From contig NZ_JNAI01000008.1 in NCBI RefSeq assembly GCF_000759855.1, positions 52,738 to 116,737 on the forward strand: a DNA stretch of 64,000 nt, written 5' to 3'. This document shows positions 9,544-18,654 of the stretch, one piece after another. Origin of the DNA: Prochlorococcus marinus str. MIT 9107. Lineage in GTDB: Bacteria; Cyanobacteriota; Cyanobacteriia; PCC-6307; Cyanobiaceae. How positions within the stretch are numbered: the stretch's first letter is position 1; each line of letters opens with the position of its first letter. The position numbers were made by a program, and so were the translations under genes. The notes beneath the pieces are model-generated. The model had not been told where the DNA came from and searched no databases. It saw nothing but the letters and a program-made list of their open reading frames with translations.

Positions 9544-10304
9544 ATGAACTTACCATTAGAAAAACAGACCGTTTTAGTAACAGGTGCAGGCAGAGGATTG
9601 GGTTCCGAGATTGTAAGATCATTTCATAGAGAGGGTGCAAAAGTAATTATCAACTATAGAAATTCATATGAAAGTGCAAAACATTTATCTGATTCATTAG
9701 GAGAGAATGCACTTTTAGTAAAAGGAGATATCAGAGAAAAAGATCAAGTCTCTAAAATGCACGAAGAATTGTTATGTCAAAATATCAGAGTAGACACGAT
9801 AATTCACAACGCCATAAATGATTTTATTTTCAATGGTGATCAAAGAAAAAAAATAGACACTATTGAGTGGCAAGATTTCCAAAACCAGATTGAAACTACT
9901 CAAAAAGGATTTCTAAATTTGCTTAATATTTTTACACCAAATATGAAAAAGAATTCTTTTGGAAGAGTTATATCTATTGGCACTAATTTATTTCAAAATC
10001 CAGTGATTCCCTACCATGATTACACCGCAGCCAAAGGCGGATTATTATCACTTACAAGAACTGCAGCAATAGATCTAGGGCAATTTAACATAACGGTAAA
10101 TATGGTATCAGGAGGCTTATTGAAGGTAACTGATGCAAGCAAAGGGACTCCCGATAGTGTTTTTGAATATATTTCCAGTATCACACCCTTAAGAAAAGTT
10201 ACCACGACAGAGGACTTTTCGGATGCTGTATTATTTTTTGCCTCCCCTTGGTCAAGGGCAGTTACTGGTCAAAATTTACTTGTTGATGGTGGATTGGTTC
10301 TAAA

Positions 10305-10308
<4 letters not shown>
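9544..10308 (+). CDS. SDR-family oxidoreductase, FabG-like
   Basis: The 254-residue protein is a classical short-chain dehydrogenase/reductase. It has the NAD(P)-binding motif TGAGRGLGSE near residue 14 and the catalytic YxxxK (Tyr160, Lys164) in DYTAAKGG. It also has the conserved N-V-G-type loop in TVNMVSGG and a C-terminal VDGGL. The NNAG motif is altered to HNAIND, as seen in some FabG paralogues. It probably reduces a 3-oxo group, but the substrate is not determined. It appears to be a single-gene unit converging on the next gene with a 4-nt overlap. Confidence 0.88.
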
Positions 10309-10550
<242 letters not shown>

Positions 10551-10679
10551 TAAACTAATTAATAATAATTAAAAAAGAGGTGTCAAAGATAGCAAAAAGA
10601 TGTTCTATTTAGCTATTGTTTTTTGAGCAGTTTTTCAAACTTTATTTCTCTCATGAAAAGAAATTATTTAAAGAAGTTC

Positions 10680-11864
10680 TTACCTTTTAAATAAATTTCT
10701 TCCTTTCCAAGTCCATCCATTTCCTGTATAGGTTTTATAAATAGAAAGAAGACTAATATAAAATACAATTATCCCTCCTATGCCATTTAAATACCAATAT
10801 CTTGAGGGGATTTCGTACTTCGCTTTTAACCAAATTCTTTTAAAAAGATAAGTGCATAAAGCCAGAAAAGAAATTAGAGTTGTGCATAAAATTTTTAACG
10901 AAAAATTATTTAATAAAAGAATTAAAGAGATAAAAAATAATAACCAAGGAACACTAAAATTTAAAAATACAAATATTGATCCTGAAATTGATCTAAAGAG
11001 ATCTTTCTCTAAACCTAAAAACCAGTTTTTACTCCATCCCTCAATTAGGGAATTTAAATCCTGATACATATTTATTGAAATATCTTTAATAGCTATTAAA
11101 AAATTTAATTTTAAATTTCTATTTTTGATCTTTTTGGCCAGAGCTATATCTTCAACTACTTCATCAAAAGTACCTTCATGTCCGCCAATCAATTCATAGG
11201 ATTCTCTCTTAAAAAGCATAAAGGGGCCAGCTGCAAATGATGTATTATTTCTACTATCGTTAGTATCAGAGATGGGGAACCCTATCATTAATAAGCTAGT
11301 AATAATAGGTTGTACCATCCACTCTGCCAAGCAATTGCAATTAACTTTTGGAGCTAGAGATAATAAATCAATATTATCTTCGCGTGCTTTAAATAGAGCA
11401 TTATGAATACAATTTTTTCCTATGATTACATCTGCATCAATAAAAAGTATCCATTCAGAATTTATCTTCTTAGAACCTACATAACAAGGCCAATTTTTAC
11501 CAACCCAGTTTTTATATTCAGGTCTTTTCCCTGATGAAATGATTTCCAATTCTTTTGAATTTTTAAATATTTCTTCTTTTAAGTTTTTTGCTTCTAAAAA
11601 AGTTTTGTCACTACTTAAATCGTCTACTACTAATATTTTAAAATTGACGCTGGGTCTTTTAATTTTACTTAATGATTTTAAGCACTTGACTATATTTAAT
11701 TCCTCATTATAGGCAGGGATAATTATTGTAAGACTTGTTTCTATAGGTTTTTCAGAATTAATATTTTCCAGAAAAGGAGCATTAATGAAGATGTATCTCT
11801 CAATAATGAAGGTGCCTAAAGCTAATATTAAAGTTAATATTGAAAGCAATAGTAAAAAAAACAT
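10680..11864 (-). CDS. Membrane-bound family 2 glycosyltransferase, HpnB-like
   Basis: The 394-residue protein has an N-terminal membrane anchor (residues 3-24) and a GT-A domain with TIIPAYNEELNI near residue 48, VVDDLSSD, and the metal-binding DxD in LFIDADV near residue 139. A later acceptor motif GHEGTFDEVVEDIALAK follows. Two or three C-terminal transmembrane helices (about 290-350) and a terminal GNGWTWKGR motif are typical of hopanoid or carotenoid-linked GT2 enzymes. The acceptor is not known. It stands alone on the minus strand. Confidence 0.86.
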   Translation of the reverse strand: MFFLLLLSILTLILALGTFIIERYIFINAPFLENINSEKPIETSLTIIIPAYNEELNIVKCLKSLSKIKRPSVNFKILVVDDLSSDKTFLEAKNLKEEIFKNSKELEIISSGKRPEYKNWVGKNWPCYVGSKKINSEWILFIDADVIIGKNCIHNALFKAREDNIDLLSLAPKVNCNCLAEWMVQPIITSLLMIGFPISDTNDSRNNTSFAAGPFMLFKRESYELIGGHEGTFDEVVEDIALAKKIKNRNLKLNFLIAIKDISINMYQDLNSLIEGWSKNWFLGLEKDLFRSISGSIFVFLNFSVPWLLFFISLILLLNNFSLKILCTTLISFLALCTYLFKRIWLKAKYEIPSRYWYLNGIGGIIVFYISLLSIYKTYTGNGWTWKGRNLFKR

Positions 11865-11912
11865 ATTTTTATATCAAATTTCTGAGTAAATATAAATCAA
11901 ATTTTTAATTAT

Positions 11913-12017
11913 TTACTTTTTATTTTTTAAAGGATCAAATCTAATATCAAAAGAAACTACAATTCCAATACTTATAAGCAATAAACCAATAGCGATTTGA
12001 GGAAAAGGTAAAATCAT
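11913..12017 (-). CDS. 34-residue single-helix membrane peptide
   Basis: An ATG at 12017 opens a frame encoding one hydrophobic helix (about residues 6-23, QIAIGLLLISIGIVVSF) followed by DIRFDPLKNKK. The end has the shape of small thylakoid or plasma-membrane proteins of picocyanobacteria. It lies 48 bp upstream of the GT2 gene on the same strand. No family is recognised, so the call rests on composition and position. Confidence 0.45.
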   Translation of the reverse strand: MILPFPQIAIGLLLISIGIVVSFDIRFDPLKNKK

Positions 12018-12110
12018 AATAAAATTATTTAAATCACCCTATCTAAAAAATTTGGGGATTGATTAAAGATTACCTAATATTAACTTTAAAAAAAACTTTA
12101 AAAATCTAAA

Positions 12111-12308
12111 ATGGCAAATACTCAAAATGATATTGATATTTATTATGCATTAGGAAATACCAATAATCAAAGACAAGAAAATGAAATAGCTGCAATAATA
12201 AAAATAAGAAATTTAGCAGGTTGGAATTTAATTTCTACAAGCACAGCAGTTGTAGATACTAAAAATAAATTTTCAAACCTTTATCTTTTTTGGGAAAAGG
12301 ATATCTAG
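12111..12308 (+). CDS. Small protein of unknown function
   Basis: The 65-residue soluble product begins MANTQNDIDIYYALG and continues with an amphipathic segment and NLAGWNLISTSTAVV. An ATG start is preceded by A-rich DNA without a strong ribosome-binding site. No known family is recognised. It is followed 90 bp later by the hydrolase locus on the same strand. Confidence 0.45.
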   Translation: MANTQNDIDIYYALGNTNNQRQENEIAAIIKIRNLAGWNLISTSTAVVDTKNKFSNLYLFWEKDI

Positions 12309-12399
12309 TTTTTTTATATTCAAAAAATGTTTCAATCAAAATATTTTTCTGCTAATCATTTAAGCGAGAGTATATTTTTTATAGACACTAATAAAAAAG

Positions 12400-13089
12400 A
12401 TTAATAATCCAATAATTATTCTTGGTGGTTTTCTGATTACCAAAGAAGCTTATGATGAAGCTAAAAATATAATTGAAAATGTTTTCAAAAGGAAAGTATA
12501 TGTTGTAGATGTCACTAGAAAAGATTGGTTTAAAAGCAATTCTGAAAAAGGCTGGGTAGATATTTTAAATAAAGTTAGAGATACAGTTAATCTTGCACTG
12601 AAAGAAAATAAATCTAGAAAAATAGATTTTATTGGTCATAGTTCCGGTGGAGTAATGTTGAGACTTTATCTCTCTGATGAACCTTTTAATAATGAGATAT
12701 TTAATGGTAAATCTCATACCAAAAATTTAATTACATTAGGTAGCCCGCATCAGGCAATAAAAGCAACTGCATTAAGAAAATTTGTAGATGAAAAATATCC
12801 TGGAAATTTTTTTAATAATATAAATTACGTTTCTATTGGAGGTGAAATTGAAATAAAATCTAAACTAACATCACTAATAACTAAAATTATTGCGAGAGGA
12901 TCATATAAATCAATTTCTGGAGATAACAATGCTAAAGGGGACGGACTAGTTCCTTTATCATCATCTCTTTTAGAGGGATCGCAGAAAATAATTCTTACTG
13001 AAACAGTACATGGGGGTATTTTTGGAAAAAACTGGTATTGCACATCTTCAAAAGTAAGAGAATGGTGGAAACAAATACATTGGAAATAG
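12400..13089 (+). CDS. Alpha/beta hydrolase (lipase-like), start codon missing or shifted
   Basis: The open frame encodes an opening strand IIILGGFL, the nucleophile elbow GHSSGG (serine just before 12655), GSPHQA, an acidic GDGLVPLSS and a histidine in TVHGG, so the catalytic Ser-Asp-His set is complete. It is similar to cyanobacterial esterases or lipases related to PGAP1. No ATG, GTG or TTG lies before the first conserved strand; the frame is closed upstream by TAG at 12382. ATT at 12400 is the only plausible codon near the expected start. Alternatively, a 25-codon ORF beginning ATG 12327 would join in frame if one A were removed from the A6 run at about 12393-12398. The 12655 ATG is too late because it loses the nucleophile. 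Confidence 0.65.
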   Translation: MNNPIIILGGFLITKEAYDEAKNIIENVFKRKVYVVDVTRKDWFKSNSEKGWVDILNKVRDTVNLALKENKSRKIDFIGHSSGGVMLRLYLSDEPFNNEIFNGKSHTKNLITLGSPHQAIKATALRKFVDEKYPGNFFNNINYVSIGGEIEIKSKLTSLITKIIARGSYKSISGDNNAKGDGLVPLSSSLLEGSQKIILTETVHGGIFGKNWYCTSSKVREWWKQIHWK

Positions 13090-13170
13090 AGCAATTTTAC
13101 TTTTTGTATTAATTTTTGACTTATTATTCAACTAAAAGCATTTTTTGTAAATATATTATTCAAATATAGA

Positions 13171-13806
13171 TTGATTTTTGTGGTTGCAGCTTTATCAGGA
13201 AACTGGGGAATTTTATTAATTTTACTTTTAAGATTTACAAGCATCGTTATTCCTATCTTACCTGGAACTTATTGCTTATTAATTTCTGGATATCTTTTTG
13301 GATTAGTAAATGGATTACTTCTAAGTTTTATTGCAGATTTAGTGGCGTGCTCAATTAGTTTTTCATTATCAAGAAAATTTGGGAGGAAAATACTTCAAAA
13401 AATTATGTCGAAAAAATATTTAGATAAATTTGAAAATCTATCCAAAAAATATCTTGAGAAAAACTTATTTCTTTTAACTGGTTTTTTAATGACGGGTTGG
13501 TTTGATTTTGTAAGTTATGGAGTTGGGCTGACTAAATTAAGGTTTAGAAAATTTCTTTTAGCTTTAATTGTTAGTGCTCTTCTTTCAGATTTACCATTTG
13601 TTGCCACTGGAAATGGATTTAGAGAATTACAAAATCAGAATTTCAATATTAAAAAAATTATTGATGGAGAAGTCCCATCTCTTCAACAAAAATATTTAAT
13701 TGTATTTATCGTAAGCGTGATATTGATATTCGGTTTGGGAATTATCAGAAATCTAATTGAAAGGAAGTATCTTAAATCAACACATGAAGCTGAAAATTTT
13801 GATTAG
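13171..13806 (+). CDS. TVP38/TMEM64 (VTT/DedA-like) membrane protein
   Basis: The 211-residue protein has about five hydrophobic segments. It contains the VTT-domain hallmarks: LPGTYCLLISGYLFG near residue 30, a following glycine-poor helix with FSLSRKFGRK, and the late motif GFLMTGWFDFVSYGVGLTKL. The fold is shared with lipid scramblases and DedA proteins; the function here is unknown. The listed start is TTG at 13171. The frame is open further back to about 13120 with no ATG, so the exact start is uncertain. Confidence 0.8.
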   Translation: MIFVVAALSGNWGILLILLLRFTSIVIPILPGTYCLLISGYLFGLVNGLLLSFIADLVACSISFSLSRKFGRKILQKIMSKKYLDKFENLSKKYLEKNLFLLTGFLMTGWFDFVSYGVGLTKLRFRKFLLALIVSALLSDLPFVATGNGFRELQNQNFNIKKIIDGEVPSLQQKYLIVFIVSVILIFGLGIIRNLIERKYLKSTHEAENFD

Positions 13807-13845
13807 TGATAGCACTCTGATTAAATTCACTATTTTTAAAAGACT

Positions 13846-14100
13846 TTATTCACCCTTTGATAAAAAGTAATTTAAAAAAATCCCGCCTGCAACTAATAAA
13901 CCTCCAACCACGATAAAAACAAGTAAATCTAAAATTGATTTATCGGTATTTACTTTTAAAAAAGTTAAAGCAAAGGCTATTGAAGGAAATAATAATATTA
14001 TTTTAGGAATTATTGATTCATACCATTTTTTTAAAACAATATCCTCTTCTTCGTTTAATTTTTGATAAATCCTTTCAAGATTATCTTTTTGTTCTTCCAT
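13846..14100 (-). CDS. Small membrane protein of unknown function
   Basis: The 84-residue protein has a charged N-terminal helix (MEEQKDNLERIYQKLNEEED) and two hydrophobic segments at about residues 31-47 and 57-78. No family is recognised. It is the last of a three-gene leftward group with gaps of 4 bp each to the genes upstream. Confidence 0.55.
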   Translation of the reverse strand: MEEQKDNLERIYQKLNEEEDIVLKKWYESIIPKIILLFPSIAFALTFLKVNTDKSILDLLVFIVVGGLLVAGGIFLNYFLSKGE

Positions 14101-14104
14101 TAAT

Positions 14105-14290
14105 TTAATTTTTCTGATCTTTTGCTGTTTGTATGAATTCTAACTTTCTTGCAAGTCTATGAAGACATGACCAAGTTGCTGTTTTTCTTTGAGCAGAAAT
14201 TATTACTTTTTGTTTATTTTTTGGCGTTAAGTTATGCATTTTAAGAAGTTTTCCCAGTAATTTTGAATTAGCATAGTTGCATGTATTCAT
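14105..14290 (-). CDS. Small basic protein of unknown function
   Basis: The 61-residue product is rich in Lys, Arg and Asn and has a mid-region KVIISAQRKTATWSCLHRLARKL suggestive of an amphipathic basic helix. The quoted helix spans about residues 28-50. No motif is recognised. Its tight 4-bp spacing to both neighbours suggests co-transcription with them. Confidence 0.5.
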   Translation of the reverse strand: MNTCNYANSKLLGKLLKMHNLTPKNKQKVIISAQRKTATWSCLHRLARKLEFIQTAKDQKN

Positions 14291-14294
14291 TATA

Positions 14295-15005
14295 TTAATT
14301 TTTAATTTTTGAAATCAAATTTCTTCCAAGCCCTTTAATCTCTATTAATTCACTATAAGGTGCATTTATAACTTGGTCTTTTGTAAGGTACCCTGATTCC
14401 CATAATATTGAGGCAACTTTAGTACTTATACCATTTAGTTCACACAAAATATTTCTAAAGAAAGAATCAGGAAAACTTTTCTCTAAAACTAACTTTTTAT
14501 AAATATCTTTATAACCATCTGATTTAATACTAAGTTCATAATTAATCTTAAATAATTTTTCTTCTATAGAAAAATTGGATTCAACAATTCTTCTAAAATC
14601 AATTAAAAAACTTTTAAATTCATCTTCTAATTTTGATTTGGGTGGGATTCTTCCAATATCAGTAGGTCTTGCATAAATCATACTCTGAGAAATATTTGTT
14701 AATTCTTCAAATTCCTCTTCATGGCCGTGCCTCCTGACCCAGTATCCAAAATTCCCAGAAGGATCTCCATCTTCTCCAAGATTGTTTGGTTCACCTATTA
14801 ACAGTGGTTTAACTGATGTATCTTTTGTTATAAAACCGTCATTTTCAATACAAATTCTTGGAGTTGTCAATGATAAATAACAGGTATATTCCCAACCTGT
14901 TGTTACAGAATCGGCCCATAGATCATTTGAATTCACAAGCGAATCTTCAGAAATAATTTCTTCTCTTCTTTTCCAATTTTTGAAAAACGAATCAAATAAT
15001 TTCAT
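14295..15005 (-). CDS. Conserved-looking protein with C-terminal helix-hairpin-helix motif
   Basis: The 236-residue protein has an N-terminal region rich in aromatic and glycine residues (FGYWVRRHGHEEEFEEL near residue 85) that I do not recognise. The last 55 residues look like helix-hairpin-helix repeats: ELNGISTKVASILWESG followed by LIEIKGLGRNLISKIKN. HhH motifs usually bind DNA non-specifically or mediate protein contacts. No nuclease motif is visible. It starts a three-gene leftward group. Confidence 0.6.
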   Translation of the reverse strand: MKLFDSFFKNWKRREEIISEDSLVNSNDLWADSVTTGWEYTCYLSLTTPRICIENDGFITKDTSVKPLLIGEPNNLGEDGDPSGNFGYWVRRHGHEEEFEELTNISQSMIYARPTDIGRIPPKSKLEDEFKSFLIDFRRIVESNFSIEEKLFKINYELSIKSDGYKDIYKKLVLEKSFPDSFFRNILCELNGISTKVASILWESGYLTKDQVINAPYSELIEIKGLGRNLISKIKN

Positions 15006-15031
15006 TTCTCTTAGAAAAAAAATAATATGAT

Positions 15032-15190
15032 TTAAGAATTGCTAAAAAGGTTCTTTAGTTTTTTTAACAAAGAAATTGTTTCTTCTTTTTGATCCTTCTT
15101 TTTATTTTCAGCATTTTTTTTATACCAACTACCATATTGAGATTGTTTATAATCTTGACTGCTTTTTTCTAAATTATTTTCTTTGGTCAT
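15032..15190 (-). CDS. 52-residue hydrophilic small protein
   Basis: An ATG at 15190 opens a frame with SSQDYKQSQYGSWYKKNAE, a Lys-rich linker and a C-terminal amphipathic helix TISLLKKLKNLFSNS. It is very hydrophilic and probably soluble. It is 26 bp upstream of the HhH gene on the same strand. The family is not recognised; the aromatic-rich core and terminal helix make it look selected rather than random. Confidence 0.5.
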   Translation of the reverse strand: MTKENNLEKSSQDYKQSQYGSWYKKNAENKKKDQKEETISLLKKLKNLFSNS

Positions 15191-15410
15191 AGTTTTTTAA
15201 AAAGAATAAATTTAAAGAATAAATTTGAAGAAAATTTAATTGATGAAAATATAAAAATAAACATAATTAAATATAATTTTACATTTTCAAAGATCATTGA
15301 TGGAGGAAAACTGAAAGATTTCAATAAAAATTAGTATTCATGATTAAAAATAATCTTTATTTGGTATAACATGTACCGTTTGTTTGTTTTTCAGCTGCTA
15401 TTCATTGGAT

Positions 15411-15589
15411 ATGAGTTATTTTGCAGAACCTAACCATATTGAATATGATTCATGGTTCGATGAGAATATTGAACCTCTAGACTTGTGGATTATTTAAATG
15501 AAAAGGAATTTAGCGATTCTATGCATAAAAAGTTTTATCAAATTTCAAAAAGAAATTTAATTATTGGCTATCCTGAAAATTTGAAATAA
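15411..15589 (+). pseudogene. Small gene broken by a frameshift
   Basis: ATG 15411 begins MSYFAEPNHIEYDSWFDENIEPLD and stops at 15497. The reading frame shifted by one, starting near 15485, continues naturally as VDYLNEKEFSDSMHKKFYQISK and ends at 15589. Both parts share composition and join smoothly around IEPL/VDYL, so a single small indel near 15478-15485 has probably split one gene of about 58 codons. No family is recognised. It could also be a base-calling error. Confidence 0.5.
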
Positions 15590-15625
15590 ATTTTAAAAAA
15601 ATACAATTTCTTAGAAAATGAAAAT

Positions 15626-16003
15626 CTATGCAGAATAGGTTCCATCGCTTTCTCTTTTAGCCTTAGCTAGTAATATCTCATCGACTACCTTTTCAATCAT
15701 ATAAGCACTTTTTTTAGCATAGCATGTCTTTTTTTTAATCTCCTCAAAATCACTTATTAGAGCATCAATATGTTCACAACAATCACATTTAATATCAATT
15801 TTCTTACCTCTATAAACATCTAGAGCTCTAGTAAAAATCCATTGTTGAACTCCAATACTTTCCAAACTATCAAAATTTGACCATTCATAAAAATCTCTAT
15901 TAAGGATATCTTTTAATACCTCTACTTAATTCACATAAGATAAGTAAGCATCTTTCCTTGGTTTATCTTTTATCCCAATTACTTTGGTAGTAGTTAAATT
16001 CAT
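15626..16003 (-). pseudogene. Conserved-looking gene interrupted by an in-frame stop
   Basis: One continuous frame runs from ATG 16003 (MNLTTTKVIGIKDKPRKDA) to the stop at 15626, interrupted only by a TAA at 15928-15926 after codon 25. Downstream it reads VEVLKDILNRDFYEWSN and then an 80-codon part with a cysteine cluster CDCCEHIDALI and CYAKKSAYMIEKVVDEI. The cysteines suggest a metal site. Without the stop the protein would have 125 residues. Re-initiation at TTG 15865 could still give the 79-residue part. The family is unknown. Confidence 0.55.
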
Positions 16004-16064
16004 TTCAGATAAAGGAAGAATTAATCCTTACAATACCTAATGGTAAATTAAGTTTTCTAAAAAA

Positions 16065-16208
16065 TTAAGCGCAAATAACTGATAAGTCTACAAAATTCTT
16101 ATCTTCATCTGCTAGTTCAGTAATAATTCTATTGAGCCATTCAGATGTGCTTTCACAATAGCCCACTTTTAGGATAGTCTTTTGTTTTAATTTTTCTTCT
16201 TTATTCAT
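16065..16208 (-). CDS. 47-residue small protein of unknown function
   Basis: The ATG at 16208 gives MNKEEKLKQKTILKVGYCE and an amphipathic C-terminal part STSEWLNRIITELADEDKN. The frame is open for 32 further codons upstream, but that part is Ile/Lys-rich AT noise, so the internal ATG is preferred. No motif is recognised. Confidence 0.45.
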   Translation of the reverse strand: MNKEEKLKQKTILKVGYCESTSEWLNRIITELADEDKNFVDLSVICA

Positions 16209-16404
16209 TGATAGAAGTATTTTTATATAAATTAGTCTTTTAATTAATCTTTGTGAATAAGTCTTAATTACTATCCATTTTAAAAAGTTAAATTTAATAC
16301 ACATATAAAAAATACTAGTAAACTAATAAAATAAAATCCATACAAATTGGAATAGAAAAAAATTTACTATTTAACCTAAGAACAAAATCAAGATTTAGGA
16401 ATTG

Positions 16405-16506
16405 ATGAAAGCAAGTTTTAATAGCATTACAAATAAAATTAGCAAATTAAGCAAAGGAGAAAGTAAGTATTTGTTGCTAAATCATCTCAAATGGTTAGAT
16501 GGATAA
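16405..16506 (+). CDS. Tiny ORF, possibly truncated
   Basis: ATG 16405 opens 33 codons (MKASFNSITNKISKLSKGE, then KYLLLNHLKWLDG). After its TAA at 16504 the same frame stays open for 13 more codons beginning WKKEEILFF. This suggests a longer gene cut by a nonsense mutation, but the piece is too short to be sure it codes. Confidence 0.25.
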   Translation: MKASFNSITNKISKLSKGESKYLLLNHLKWLDG

Positions 16507-16579
16507 TGGAAGAAAGAAGAAATCTTATTTTTTAAAAGCCCTATATGAATTAGTGGTTCAAATATACTTCTAAAAATTA

Positions 16580-17359
16580 TTAATGATGACCTAGAGGTCC
16601 AGGGCCAGAGCCTATCTTGTAAGAATTTTCCAAAGATTTTTCAACAAATAGTTTTGCTTGTCGGATGGAATCAAGCAACTCAAAGCCTAATGCTTTGTAA
16701 CCACAAATAGCTGCACTTAAAGTACAACCACTACCATGAGTATTTTTTGTATTTATAACATTATTTACCAACCACTCTTTTCTACCATCTAAATCAAGAA
16801 AAAAATCTTTCCCTTTCATATCTTTCAAACCACCGCCCTTTATCAGTACCGCTTTAGCTCCCATCCCAATAATATTTATTGCGGCATTTTCTATATCTTC
16901 TTTACTCTTGATTTCTAAACCTGTAAGTAGATTTGATTCAAAAATATTAGGAGTAACCAAATCCGCAATTGGAAGTAAGAGTTTTTTATAAGCATTAATT
17001 GCAGAATCTTCCAGTAATTTAGAACCGGTTCTAGTAACCATTACAGGATCAATAATTTTGCTTATTTTATATGTATTCAACTTTAATGCTGCATCATTAA
17101 TTATCCTTTCATTAAATAACATTCCAGTTTTTAAAGCATCAATATCAAAATCAGAAAATAAAGTATCTAACTGACTTAATAAAGTATTATTCTCTACTGC
17201 TTCAACGCAATTTACTGCAATACTATTTTGTGCGGTTATACATGTAATAACAGAGCATCCATGAACCTTTAAAGCCATAAAAGTTCTAAGATCAGCCTGA
17301 ATTCCTGCTCCACCACCTGAGTCACTACCTCCTATTGAAAGTGCAATTCTTGAATACAT
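16580..17359 (-). CDS. thiD: Hydroxymethylpyrimidine/phosphomethylpyrimidine kinase
   Basis: ThiD phosphorylates HMP and HMP-phosphate to HMP-PP for thiamine synthesis. The 259-residue ribokinase-fold protein has the ATP/substrate motif IGGSDSGGGAGIQADL at residues about 9-24, PVMVTRTGSKLL, and VTPNIFESNLL. The anion-hole motif NTHGSGCTLSAAI near residue 207 completes the set. Length is normal. It is 51 bp downstream of tenA, consistent with pyrimidine salvage. No TPP riboswitch is seen upstream. Confidence 0.93.
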   Translation of the reverse strand: MYSRIALSIGGSDSGGGAGIQADLRTFMALKVHGCSVITCITAQNSIAVNCVEAVENNTLLSQLDTLFSDFDIDALKTGMLFNERIINDAALKLNTYKISKIIDPVMVTRTGSKLLEDSAINAYKKLLLPIADLVTPNIFESNLLTGLEIKSKEDIENAAINIIGMGAKAVLIKGGGLKDMKGKDFFLDLDGRKEWLVNNVINTKNTHGSGCTLSAAICGYKALGFELLDSIRQAKLFVEKSLENSYKIGSGPGPLGHH

Positions 17360-17410
17360 AATTCTATTAACTTAGCATTCTTAGTACTATAAAATAATTT
17401 TAAATTAAGA

Positions 17411-18037
17411 TTAGAAATCTGAATATGCATTAAAAAAATTCAACTCTAATTCCATTGCTCTTTTGTATAAATATTCTGCCTGGTTAATATTATATGATTC
17501 TTGGTTAGTATTAATAAGATTTTCAAGTGAATTTACTAAATTTTCAAAGCTCTTCTCTGAATATGTAATAATCCATTCTTTATATTTATTATCAAAATCC
17601 TCTTCATATAAACTTTTTCCTATCCAAGAATAAAGTCGCATACATGGAGTCATTGCAAACATTATTTCAATAGAACTATGCCTCTTTGAAGTATCATCAA
17701 GAAAATCTGTATAATTTTTAGTAGCTGTTTTTATATAGTTATTAGATAAATCAATATCCCATTCTTTTGCATAAGTTTCATGAAGTATTAACTCCTCTGA
17801 GACACCCATTAGAAGTTCGCTTAAAGTCTTTATTGAATACTTATCTTTTGATTTAGAAACGGCTAGACCATATGCCTTAGCAAAAGTTTCTAAAAAAAAA
17901 TAATCTTGAGCTAAATATTCTTTAAATATGTGTATGGGAAGATTGCCAGTTTTGAGCCCTTGAACAAATTTTGTATTTAAACTTAGCAAAGCAATCTCAT
18001 AATTATCATTCCAAAGTTTCTCTGTAATTACCATCAA
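17411..18037 (-). CDS. tenA: Aminopyrimidine aminohydrolase/thiaminase II, TenA family
   Basis: TenA-family proteins hydrolyse thiamine breakdown products such as formyl-aminopyrimidine to HMP. The 208-residue all-helical product shows family landmarks: YLAQDYFFLETFAKAYGLA near residue 41, the Glu-rich middle, and FAMTPCMRLYSWIG near residue 126, which contains the catalytic cysteine region. The last helix has an acidic ending. It precedes thiD on the same strand, so together they likely recycle HMP into the thiamine pathway. Confidence 0.9.
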   Translation of the reverse strand: MMVITEKLWNDNYEIALLSLNTKFVQGLKTGNLPIHIFKEYLAQDYFFLETFAKAYGLAVSKSKDKYSIKTLSELLMGVSEELILHETYAKEWDIDLSNNYIKTATKNYTDFLDDTSKRHSSIEIMFAMTPCMRLYSWIGKSLYEEDFDNKYKEWIITYSEKSFENLVNSLENLINTNQESYNINQAEYLYKRAMELELNFFNAYSDF

Positions 18038-18118
18038 TAATTCTAGATAGTTAGAAAAAATTCTATCATTTTTGAATTAAAGTAACTAAAAAATTTTTTT
18101 TAGATGAAATTAATCAAA

Positions 18119-18271
18119 TTAAGTATCTTTTTTCATTGAAATTTCCATTTCACTTTGCAACAAAAGCTCTTTCGAATCGCAAAAAATTCTATCTGAAATT
18201 AAACCTTGGTCTCTTAGAATAGAAAGTCTTTTAATTCCAATATCAATTGGCATCCCTTTTTTTTTAACCAT
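18119..18271 (-). CDS. 50-residue small protein
   Basis: ATG 18271 gives MVKKKGMPIDIGIKRLSILR, then an acidic, amphipathic tail ending SEMEISMKKDT. The stop of the upstream small gene is only one base from this start, so they are very probably translated together. The opening resembles small proteins I have seen in picocyanobacteria, but no named family is claimed. Confidence 0.5.
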   Translation of the reverse strand: MVKKKGMPIDIGIKRLSILRDQGLISDRIFCDSKELLLQSEMEISMKKDT

Positions 18272-18272
18272 A

Positions 18273-18389
18273 TTATTTTAATCCTGAGATTTTTTTGGGA
18301 TCATTAAACAATACTTTTTTTAAACCTAAAATGTACAAACATACCCCAAAAAAACTTAAAATAAAATCAACATATAGATATTGAGTCAT
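18273..18389 (-). CDS. 38-residue single-helix membrane peptide
   Basis: ATG 18389 begins a hydrophobic helix (about residues 4-25, YLYVDFILSFFGVCLYILG) followed by LKKVLFNDPKKISGLK. It is coupled to the next gene with a one-base gap. The shape is a short N-out or N-in membrane anchor with a charged tail. The function is unknown. Confidence 0.5.
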   Translation of the reverse strand: MTQYLYVDFILSFFGVCLYILGLKKVLFNDPKKISGLK

Positions 18390-18654
18390 AAGTAATATTC
18401 TCTTTAATCATTTATAGCTTATGAAAAGAAATTATGCTGTAATTAATTAAACCTCGGAGCAGAAAATATCGACCAATAACAAAGTGAATTTGCACAAATA
18501 AATGTATAATTTTAAATACTTAAAAATATCAAATAGCTCAATTCAACAAAAAAGGATGATTCTAAATTTTCATTTAGTAACATTTTCTAAAAGGGTTATA
18601 TTATTTTATACATCAAAAAGAGCCCAATTTTAGCTATATCTATCTATAAAAACT

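Noticed and set aside
17360..18120. TPP riboswitch for thiD-tenA
   Set aside because: No conserved CTGAGA-type core or matching stems are found upstream of either gene.
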